Shown here piece by piece: positions 57,329-64,000 of a stretch of 64,000 bases of DNA. The notes under the pieces were generated by a model that was given only the letters and a program-made list of their open reading frames with translations, was not told where the DNA came from and searched no databases. Where the stretch lies: the NCBI GenBank assembly GCA_036504075.1, contig DASXVX010000098.1:1-64000 (forward strand). The letters are read 5' to 3'. The DNA is from DASXVX01 sp036504075 (GTDB lineage Bacteria > Bacillota > Sulfobacillia > Symbiobacteriales > Symbiobacteriaceae). The first letter of the stretch is position 1, and each line of letters starts with the position of its first letter. The translations under genes were made by a program, and so were the position numbers.

Positions 57329-59182
57329 CTACAGGCGGAACCGGCTGATCTCAACCTGGAGTCCGGCTGCCACATCTGCCATATTTTTGGAAGCCTGGGC
57401 GATCTCCAGAACGGAGGCATTCATCTCCTCCACGGACGCCGATACCTCTTCGGCTGCGGCTGCGTTCTCCTCGGAGACGGTCGCCACCGAACCCACACCC
57501 CGGATCATATCTTCAGCACCCGCCGCCATCTCTTCAGTGGCCGCTGTGTTCTCCTCGGACACGGCGGCAACGCTGTTCGTGGCGTTGACTACGTCCCGAT
57601 TGGCAGCGGAAATCTCGCGGGCGGCGACCGCAATCGCGTCGACATCGCCCGTGACCTGGCGCACGACGGCAAGGATCTCCTGCAAGGCTTTGTCGGCGTC
57701 CGCAGCGCGTTCCGTCCCTTCTGCCACTTCGACGGTGGCCTGCTTCATCGCTTCGACCACCTGCTCGGTGCTCTTGCCGATACTTCCGACCAGACCGCTG
57801 ATCTCTTTGGCCGACTTTCCGGCCCGCTCCGACAGCTTGCGGACTTCGTCCGCCACCACTGCGAAGCCCTTGCCGTGTTCGCCGGCCCTGGCCGCCTCAA
57901 TGGCTGCGTTGAGAGCCAGCAGGTTCGTCTGGTCGGCGATGCCGGTAATCGCCCCGGTGATCTCGGCGATTTGGACGGACATTTGCCCGAGCGCCACGAC
58001 CTGCTGCTGGGTCTGAAACACCCGGGTGCGGATTTGGCCGATCCCCCTGGAAGTGGCCTCGACCACCTGCCGCCCGTGTTCGGCCGTGCGGGTCGCCGTC
58101 TGTGCGGACGAAGAGACCCGGTCTGCTTTTACCACCACATCGTCGATGGCCGTCGCCACCCGCCCGACGATGCTTGCCATCTCCTGGGCGTTACCCGCTT
58201 GGTCCTGCGCACCGCTCGCAATCTGGCCAATGGCAGCCTGCAGTTGCTCCACCGCGGCGCGTGTCGTGCGTACCGACACCATCTGACCGGTGGCGCCCTG
58301 GGCTACCTGACTGACCGCCTGGGCCACGCCAAGGGCTACATCGGAGACCTGCTCGGTGTTCGCCTGCATGTGCCGGGCCGATGTGGCGACGGTATTGACC
58401 GAGTTCTGCACTTGCGTGACGAGTGACCGGAGTCCGGCAATGGCCTGGTTCAGGGCGTCGGACATGACCCCGACTTCGTCCCGGGATTTCACCAATAGCG
58501 GTTTCACCTGGAGGTTCCCGCCGGCCAGTTCCCATGCGACGGCGGCCACTGCCACGACCGGCCGGGTAATCATCCGGGCGACCAGGTACCCCACCACCAG
58601 CAACAGCACCACAGTCACGACCGCCATCAACATGCTGTACAGGACGGCCTCTTTGCTTTGGGCCTCCGCGTGGGCTTGGGCTGCTTGTGCGATGTCGTCG
58701 GCATTTTTCATCAGGACGTCAACCTTGGCGACCACCTTGTCGCTCAGCGGCTTGGTCACCTCAAGCATCAGGGTGATGGCCTCCTGGGTTTTGTCCTGTT
58801 GCTTGAGAGCGATTTCCTGATCGATGAGGACCCCAAGGTCCGCCAGTTGCGTGTCGAGCTCACCCAGTTGTTGAAGGGTGGACTGGTCTGCGCCCTTCTT
58901 GAGGCCCGTGATCAGACTGGCCACGTCTGTCCGTCCTTGGGTGAGCGCTTGCAGATAGCTGTTTTGCGGAATCAGGAGAAACCCGCGCACAGCCAACAAC
59001 TGCTTGTCCAGGTGGATTTTCAGTTCTTGAAGGGCCTGGGCATTTTCGTGGGCGGCCACGGCCAGGCGATACTGTCGGGAGACATCTTGCATCTCCACCG
59101 TGGTAAAACCTACCAGTAAGATCAGCAGCAGCGTTGCCACAAAGCTGGACGACAAGATTTTCAGCGTCAGGTTCACTTTCAC
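57329..59182 (-). CDS. Methyl-accepting chemotaxis protein 2
   Basis: A 617-residue receptor with an N-terminal membrane helix (LSSSFVATLLLILLVGF), a helical extracytoplasmic sensor domain (about 35-185), a second helix (MLMAVVTVVLLLVVGYLVA), HAMP, and the signalling domain with the tip IADQTNLLALNAAIEAARAG. It starts at GTG 59182 behind GAGGTG. It resembles receptor 1 most in the C-terminal half, while the sensor domains differ, so they should detect different signals. Confidence 0.92.
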   Translation of the reverse strand: MKVNLTLKILSSSFVATLLLILLVGFTTVEMQDVSRQYRLAVAAHENAQALQELKIHLDKQLLAVRGFLLIPQNSYLQALTQGRTDVASLITGLKKGADQSTLQQLGELDTQLADLGVLIDQEIALKQQDKTQEAITLMLEVTKPLSDKVVAKVDVLMKNADDIAQAAQAHAEAQSKEAVLYSMLMAVVTVVLLLVVGYLVARMITRPVVAVAAVAWELAGGNLQVKPLLVKSRDEVGVMSDALNQAIAGLRSLVTQVQNSVNTVATSARHMQANTEQVSDVALGVAQAVSQVAQGATGQMVSVRTTRAAVEQLQAAIGQIASGAQDQAGNAQEMASIVGRVATAIDDVVVKADRVSSSAQTATRTAEHGRQVVEATSRGIGQIRTRVFQTQQQVVALGQMSVQIAEITGAITGIADQTNLLALNAAIEAARAGEHGKGFAVVADEVRKLSERAGKSAKEISGLVGSIGKSTEQVVEAMKQATVEVAEGTERAADADKALQEILAVVRQVTGDVDAIAVAAREISAANRDVVNATNSVAAVSEENTAATEEMAAGAEDMIRGVGSVATVSEENAAAAEEVSASVEEMNASVLEIAQASKNMADVAAGLQVEISRFRL

Positions 59183-59217
59183 AGCGGTTGCACCTCATTT
59201 GGTTACGACTTGTATGG

Positions 59218-60507
59218 TCAAACACAGACCTGATCGCGCCCGGTTCGTTTCGCCTGGTATAAGTTCTGGTCGGCTGTGGCCGTCAGCACTTTTGCGGTCG
59301 GACCGTGGCGTGGATAGGTGGCGATGCCGATACTCACGGTAATGTGAAACTCTCGCCCATCGGCCTGAATGGGCGTGTCCCGCACGTAGCCGTGGATCCT
59401 TCTGGCCAGGGCGAGCGCATGCGCAGCCGTAGTCTCCGGCAGAATCACCGCCATCTCATCGCCCCCGCACCGGGCCGCGATGTCAGTCGACCGCGCGCCC
59501 AAACGAATTCGCCCGGCTACCTCCCGCAGAACCAGATCACCAGCCTGGTGACCAAATTCGTCATTAATGCACTTGAAGTGATCGATATCCAAGAACAGGA
59601 GCGACAGGGGGCGCTGATACCGATCGGCACGATTCAGCTCGCATTGCAGTTGGGTCTCAAATTCCTGCCGGTTGAGCAGGCCGGTAAGCCCATCGCGCGT
59701 GGAAGCGGTCCGCAGATCCGCCATCACGACCTCCGACCGGGCCGCCATGCTGTTAAAGGCGTGGGCCACCTGTCCAAACTCACTCTCCCCGGTGATATCA
59801 ATCCGCACCGACAGGTCGCCCTGTTCCATGCGGCGGGTCTTCTGCTCCAGTTCCCGCAAGGGTTTCAGCAGGTACCGGTGAATGTGCTCCGCACTGTGCA
59901 GCACGTGCGCCAATAGCAACCCGCAGCAGACCAGCAGCAGGTACATGAATCGTGAGCCGGCCAAGCGGGTCTGGTCGATCTGAAGGGCGATCTCAGCGAG
60001 ATTTGCGTCGTACTGTTGACTCAGCAGGTCGGTGACCCGGGAAAGCTGCGAATCCAACCGCACAGCCAGGTCCGGGGCCGCCGCCGCCATCTGTGCGGGA
60101 TCCATTTCGTGCATGTCCCGGAAAATGTCTTTGAAGCGCTCCCACTCGAGGTGGGCCGACTCGATCATGTCCTGTTCAGCGGTAGTATGAAATACGCCGT
60201 GCAAAGCGTCGTCGAACCGCTGATCAACCGTCTGGATCGCAGCGTCCGACGCCCCTGTGTTGCGGTAAACGAGGCACTCGTCACCCCGGCGCCCCGCCTC
60301 GAAAACCGCCGCTTCAAGCTGTGAGGTGACATGCACCCGCCGTACGGAGCGCTGAACTTCTCTGCCCAGGTCGAAGAGTGTCCCGAGCAGCGAGAAACTG
60401 GCGGCGGCCAGTGGCAGCAGCAGGATTACCAGCAGCACGCCCCAGCGCAACAGAAAACGGAAACGCAACGTTTGCCGCTCCGCTCTTAACAACTGCAACC
60501 AGATCAC
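59218..60507 (-). CDS. Membrane-bound diguanylate cyclase (HAMP-GGDEF)
   Basis: A 429-residue protein with two membrane helices enclosing a periplasmic-type helical sensor (about 45-195), a HAMP domain, and a C-terminal GGDEF domain. The active site reads RCGGDEMAV, intact for synthesis of cyclic-di-GMP, and an RSTD motif five residues before it is a standard product-inhibition site. The GTG at 60507 has only a weak ribosome site, which fits coupling to the upstream EAL gene 19 bases away. Confidence 0.88.
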   Translation of the reverse strand: MIWLQLLRAERQTLRFRFLLRWGVLLVILLLPLAAASFSLLGTLFDLGREVQRSVRRVHVTSQLEAAVFEAGRRGDECLVYRNTGASDAAIQTVDQRFDDALHGVFHTTAEQDMIESAHLEWERFKDIFRDMHEMDPAQMAAAAPDLAVRLDSQLSRVTDLLSQQYDANLAEIALQIDQTRLAGSRFMYLLLVCCGLLLAHVLHSAEHIHRYLLKPLRELEQKTRRMEQGDLSVRIDITGESEFGQVAHAFNSMAARSEVVMADLRTASTRDGLTGLLNRQEFETQLQCELNRADRYQRPLSLLFLDIDHFKCINDEFGHQAGDLVLREVAGRIRLGARSTDIAARCGGDEMAVILPETTAAHALALARRIHGYVRDTPIQADGREFHITVSIGIATYPRHGPTAKVLTATADQNLYQAKRTGRDQVCV

Positions 60508-60526
60508 GTCCTATGCAGGCTTCCGC

Positions 60527-63088
60527 TTAATCAGCCGCGCTGCGGTCGAGCCGGCCCTGGTATGACATCAGCGGCCCCGGGCGGGCCCATAAGTACCCCT
60601 GCCCGTACGCCACGCCCAGTTGCTTCAGAATTTCGGCGTCAATCCGACGCTCGACTTGCTCGGCGACGACCTCCTTGTTCAGGATGTGAGCGATATCAAC
60701 CACCGCCTTGGTGAGGGCACGTTGCCGATGGTCGGTATCCAGATCACAGGTAAAGTAGCCGTCCAACTTTACGTAATCGACGGGCAGAGCCCGCAGGTAG
60801 GCAAAGGACGAGAAACCGGAGCCAAAGTCGTCGAGGGCAAACCGGCAGCCCAGGTCACGCAACTCTCGCATCCGCCGCTGCACCCGCTCGATCCCCATCA
60901 GCGCGGCCGTCTCCGTTACTTCAAAGCAAATCCGGTCATAACGGACGCCTGCGCACTGAACGGCCTCCCGGATGAAATCGACGATGGCGTCGTCCGAGAG
61001 CGTCAGTCCCGACAGATTCACAAAGACCCGCCAGCCTGGGAATTCGGCCAGCGTCGCCAGTACTTTTTTGATGACGCACCGGTCGATTTCCGGCATGATG
61101 CCAAAGCGTTCGGCAGTCGGAATGAACGAACCCGGGGGTACGACCCGGCCGTCCGGCAGTTGCATGCGCACCAGCGCCTCGACATGGCTGTGGTATTCGT
61201 TAGCCCGAAGGTCCACCACCGGTTGGAACAGTACCACCATGCGGTCGGTCTGAATGGCGTCCTTGATTTGGGCGATGCAGCGGGCCGCTTCCGTGACCGC
61301 ATCGTCCCGGTCGCAGAAACAGCGGGCCACCACCCGGTTTCGCCCGAGCGTCTTGGCATCCCGCAGGGCGGAATCTACCAGCACCATCGCTTCTTCCGCC
61401 GACACTTCTCCTTCCATCGTGGTGAGGCCAATGGAAACCGTGAGTGGGAAGGTGTGACCGTCCCAGGTCCACCGCTTTCCATCGAATTCGCGCCTCAGGG
61501 CCTCCGCGATCTCCCGTGCCCGTCCCGGTGCCGTTTCCTGCAGCAGAATGCCAAACTCGTCACTGCCGATTCGGGCGACAACCCGGCCTTGACCTACCTC
61601 AGCCAACAGGAAGCGGGCGACGCTCACCAGCACGTAATCACCGGCCGCATGCCCGATGGAGTCGTTGATTAGCTTGAAGTTATCGAGACCGATCATCAGC
61701 AGCGACGATGGGCTCCCCCCGCCGCCCTGGCGCACCAGCCCCTGGAGCACATCGAGCAGGCCCCGCCGGTTCGTGAGGCCGGTCAGCTGGTCGTGGGTGG
61801 AGAGGAACGCAATCTGGTCCTGCTGTTGCCGCCGCTGGGTAATATCTTGTTTCACGACCACGAAATGGGCGACGTTCCCCTGCTCGTCCCGAACCGGGGT
61901 AATGGTCAGCTGTTCGAAATAAACCTGTCCGTCTTTCCGCTGGTTCGTGATCTCGCCTTGCCAGGTGTGGCCGGCGAGAATCGCCTCCTGAATCGCTTGG
62001 AAAAACGCAGCCGGATACAACCCGGACGTGCAAAAGCGCGGGGGCTGCCCAAGGACCTCATGGGCTTCGTACCCGGTAAGGCGGGTATACGCCGCATTCA
62101 CCCACTTGACCCGGCCCGCGGCATCGGCAATCAGCACGGCGTTATCCGCGGCCTGCAGCGCCGCCGACTGCAGGCGGATTTGCTCCAGGTGCTGCATGGT
62201 CAGCAAGGAGATGCTCACCTGCGTGGCGAAACGGGTCAGGTCAGCCAGTGTCGCAGTGTCGAACGGACGGGACGCTGCTCCATAGACGCTCAGGTTGCCC
62301 AGGATCCGGTCCTCCACCCGCAGCGGGATGACTGCGATGTAGCTGAGCCCATAGGCTTGGGTCCGATCCAGCCACGGGGCCAATTCGGGGTCCAGCACGG
62401 TGTCTGCAACGCGCACCTCCCCGGTTCGGACCGCGTAGCCCACCGGCCCCTGTCCCCAGGGTCCTTCGTCCCAGCGAATGGAGTTGCCGTCGAGGTATGC
62501 ACTGGCAGTGCCGGACTTTGCCACCGGTTGAACGGAACCGTCAGGTTGCCGGAAGCCGATCCAGACCAGCGGGCTGGCGCAAATGCGGGTCAGCTTGTCC
62601 GTGATGGTTGCCAGGAGTCCATCCAGATTGTCGTTCTTCAGAATGTGGTCGTCGATCTCGCGGAGCACTGCGTCCATCGCCTCCTGACGCCGTGACCGCG
62701 CCGACTCGTCGCCCGCCCTGGTCGTCGGCATGACCCAGCCGATGCCGGCAATGCCGGCAGTCGCGGATTCGCCCACCGGCGTGAGCACGGTCTGAACCTG
62801 GCACCGCCCCTCCCCCACCGCAGCGGCCCAGGCGAACGCAACCCGGTCACCCGCGTACGCTTTTGCACATTGCGAAGCCCATGACCGGGCAGCGCATGGA
62901 CCCAGTACCTCCTGGACCGTGTTGCCCAGGCAATCATCCGGTGCCAGCCCCATGCGCTGGAGCAAGGATCCCGCGATGCTCCGGAAGCGCATGTCCGCGT
63001 CGAGTACAAAGTAGAACTCCGCCGCTAAGTTCATCCATTCACATAGATCGGCCTCATCGGTCCGGGGCACTGCTGAAGATGGTGACAC
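60527..63088 (-). CDS. PAS-GAF-PAS-GGDEF-EAL cyclic-di-GMP signalling protein
   Basis: An 853-residue soluble protein. Order: a PAS-like region (1-120), a GAF domain (about 165-300), a PAS domain (about 310-425, VNAAYTRLTGYEAHEVLGQP), a GGDEF domain with the variant site RIGSDEFGIL, and an EAL domain with VEALVRM, ETAAL and DDFGSGFSSFAYL, which has the metal ligands expected of an active phosphodiesterase. GSDEF is a variant that can still be active in some proteins. The start is taken as the GTG at 63088, after GGGAGTG; an earlier GTG is possible. Confidence 0.88.
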   Translation of the reverse strand: MSPSSAVPRTDEADLCEWMNLAAEFYFVLDADMRFRSIAGSLLQRMGLAPDDCLGNTVQEVLGPCAARSWASQCAKAYAGDRVAFAWAAAVGEGRCQVQTVLTPVGESATAGIAGIGWVMPTTRAGDESARSRRQEAMDAVLREIDDHILKNDNLDGLLATITDKLTRICASPLVWIGFRQPDGSVQPVAKSGTASAYLDGNSIRWDEGPWGQGPVGYAVRTGEVRVADTVLDPELAPWLDRTQAYGLSYIAVIPLRVEDRILGNLSVYGAASRPFDTATLADLTRFATQVSISLLTMQHLEQIRLQSAALQAADNAVLIADAAGRVKWVNAAYTRLTGYEAHEVLGQPPRFCTSGLYPAAFFQAIQEAILAGHTWQGEITNQRKDGQVYFEQLTITPVRDEQGNVAHFVVVKQDITQRRQQQDQIAFLSTHDQLTGLTNRRGLLDVLQGLVRQGGGGSPSSLLMIGLDNFKLINDSIGHAAGDYVLVSVARFLLAEVGQGRVVARIGSDEFGILLQETAPGRAREIAEALRREFDGKRWTWDGHTFPLTVSIGLTTMEGEVSAEEAMVLVDSALRDAKTLGRNRVVARCFCDRDDAVTEAARCIAQIKDAIQTDRMVVLFQPVVDLRANEYHSHVEALVRMQLPDGRVVPPGSFIPTAERFGIMPEIDRCVIKKVLATLAEFPGWRVFVNLSGLTLSDDAIVDFIREAVQCAGVRYDRICFEVTETAALMGIERVQRRMRELRDLGCRFALDDFGSGFSSFAYLRALPVDYVKLDGYFTCDLDTDHRQRALTKAVVDIAHILNKEVVAEQVERRIDAEILKQLGVAYGQGYLWARPGPLMSYQGRLDRSAAD

Positions 63089-63129
63089 CGCGTTCACTCC
63101 CGTGGGCTGGGTCGCAGCCGGCGACGTGG

Positions 63130-63297
63130 TTATTCGTGATTGGGGCTGGTCAGTTTCTCCGGGGCAGGCGCCTTACGCTTTGATAGTTCTGCCTCCAGTG
63201 CAGCGATCAGGCAGGGGTCAACGTCCATCGGGTCCGGAAGCGGCGTCCGTCCGGAACGATCGCCGTCAGCCGTCGGCAGAAAAAGCTTGAACAGCAC
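63130..63297 (-). CDS. Small 55-residue protein in the signalling operon
   Basis: GTG 63297 with GGGGAGGT seven bases upstream encodes MLFKLFLPTADGDRSGRTPL, then an acidic and basic C-terminal part (LIAALEAELSKRKAPAPEKL). It is soluble and has no known motif. It lies 33 bases after the receiver gene and 41 bases before the EAL gene, so it is part of the operon. The good ribosome site is the main support. Confidence 0.55.
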   Translation of the reverse strand: MLFKLFLPTADGDRSGRTPLPDPMDVDPCLIAALEAELSKRKAPAPEKLTSPNHE

Positions 63298-63330
63298 AGG
63301 TATACCTCCCCTTTCCCAGTCCCAGTCGAC

Positions 63331-63699
63331 TCAAACCGCCTGGAGCAAAGCCTGGATGCAATCAAGCAACTTCTCCGTCTCCGCAGGCTTGATCACGTAC
63401 AGGCTGGCTCCGGCCTTCATGGCTTTCTCAATGTCGCCCGGTTCGCTGTTGGCGGACAGGACGGCAATCGGAACTCCCCGATACACGGGGTCCATCCGCA
63501 GGATATACAGCAGTTCTACGCCGTCCGCCTGCGGCAGGTTGATATCCATAACGATCAGGTCAAAGGCGGTGCCGAACAGCTTGTCCAGGGCTTCCGGGGT
63601 GCTCTTGGCGGCCTCGATCAGGTCACCGTTGCGGGTGGACACCGAGCGGAGCAACTGGTGGGTCAGTTCGGAAGCATCGACGATCAGAACCCGCTTCAC
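63331..63699 (-). CDS. Single-domain response regulator (CheY-like)
   Basis: A 122-residue receiver domain with the phospho-acceptor Asp in FDLIVMDINLPQADG, the switch residue Ser in VLSANSE and the conserved Lys in YVIKPAE. There is no output domain. It starts at a GTG that overlaps the stop of a 12-codon upstream frame (GTGA), so translation is probably coupled to it. As the first main gene of an operon with chemoreceptors and cyclic-di-GMP enzymes, it could act like CheY or hand phosphate to another partner; no kinase gene is in the operon. Confidence 0.85.
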   Translation of the reverse strand: MKRVLIVDASELTHQLLRSVSTRNGDLIEAAKSTPEALDKLFGTAFDLIVMDINLPQADGVELLYILRMDPVYRGVPIAVLSANSEPGDIEKAMKAGASLYVIKPAETEKLLDCIQALLQAV

Positions 63700-63734
63700 C
63701 TGGGACTCTTCGCCCCGCTGTGTGCGTATTCCAT
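63696..63734 (-). CDS. 12-residue upstream reading frame coupled to the receiver gene
   Basis: ATG 63734 with AAAGGAGAGG just upstream encodes MEYAHSGAKSPR and stops within the GTGA that starts the receiver gene. The receiver gene has no good ribosome site of its own, so this short frame probably brings ribosomes to it. Confidence 0.45.
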   Translation of the reverse strand: MEYAHSGAKSPR

Positions 63735-63906
63735 GCCATGCCTCTCCTTTTCCAAAACAGCTGGCCGGCGCCGTCACCTTACAGACCATCTGATTAGCAA
63801 GAGTCGTGCCAAGTTGTAATTCAGAAAGAAACGCGGTCCTTTCATTCCGCACTTGGTCCTTCGTTCTTGCGAATTAAGACTCCGGAAATGTTTGTGAGAA
63901 ATTGTT

Positions 63907-63972
63907 TTGATAGGTGACTCGCCACTCACTGTAATCAGCAAAGTGTCCAAACGTGTCCAAAAAATGGACACG
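63907..63972 (+). promoter_or_regulatory. Promoter and operator-like sites for a gene beyond the window
   Basis: TTGATA (63907-63912) and TGTAAT (63930-63935) with a 17-nt spacer, followed by GTGTCCAA (63943-63950) and a perfect inverted repeat CGTGTCCA-AAAAA-TGGACACG (63952-63972). This layout suits repression of a plus-strand gene starting past position 64000. The remaining 63735-63906 stretch shows no gene. Confidence 0.45.
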
Positions 63973-64000
63973 ATGTATAACCCTTGTCCAACAGGCGCTT

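Overview
The window is high-GC DNA with low-GC-Gram-positive habits: strong AGGAGG-type Shine-Dalgarno (SD) sites, frequent GTG and TTG starts, a DUF1450 protein, a YtxJ-type bacilliredoxin, and TPR regulator/exported-peptide cassettes resembling Rap-Phr. This points to a high-GC Firmicute of the Symbiobacterium type, inferred from gene content only. I recognised no rRNA, tRNA, CRISPR array or intact insertion sequence.

Layout. 0-10.1 kb: M16 and S8 peptidases, an SDR oxidoreductase, IspH, a 46-residue His-rich membrane peptide, and an ECF sigma factor with a propeller-bearing partner. 10.4-19.5 kb: TPR regulator plus exported peptide (locus 1), a sugar-type binding lipoprotein, an S9 peptidase, an HTH gene facing a frameshifted third TPR gene, a Nudix hydrolase, and an Lrp/LysE pair. 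19.6-32.1 kb: Lhr-type helicase, heterodimeric ABC exporter, a probable selenocysteine bacilliredoxin, a lipoprotein, a GNAT and a PIG-L deacetylase. 32.3-45.5 kb: a sulfur-linked block with two NitT/TauT-type ABC systems, a split YeeE/YedE transporter plus TusA-like protein, a LysR regulator, a rhodanese lipoprotein, and a three-subunit molybdopterin reductase whose catalytic gene carries an in-frame UGA. 45.7-48.9 kb: TPR regulator plus exported peptide (locus 2) directly upstream of a secreted nuclease-type toxin and a probable immunity gene. 49-51.9 kb: an MsrP/MsrQ-like fusion with its two-component system. 52-55 kb: tandem repeats, a secreted membrane-anchored protein, decayed DNA and a CheW fragment. 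55-63.9 kb: one tightly packed minus-strand operon for chemotaxis and cyclic-di-GMP signalling.

Main observations. (1) A bacilliredoxin whose active-site Cys codon is UGA, with a well-placed SECIS-like hairpin. (2) Two paralogous TPR/exported-peptide cassettes with matching promoters, one beside a toxin-immunity pair, and a third TPR paralogue broken at a five-base G tract. (3) A molybdoenzyme gene interrupted by an in-frame UGA that also has a hairpin 20 nt downstream. Functions are assigned from motifs and family knowledge; no database search was run.
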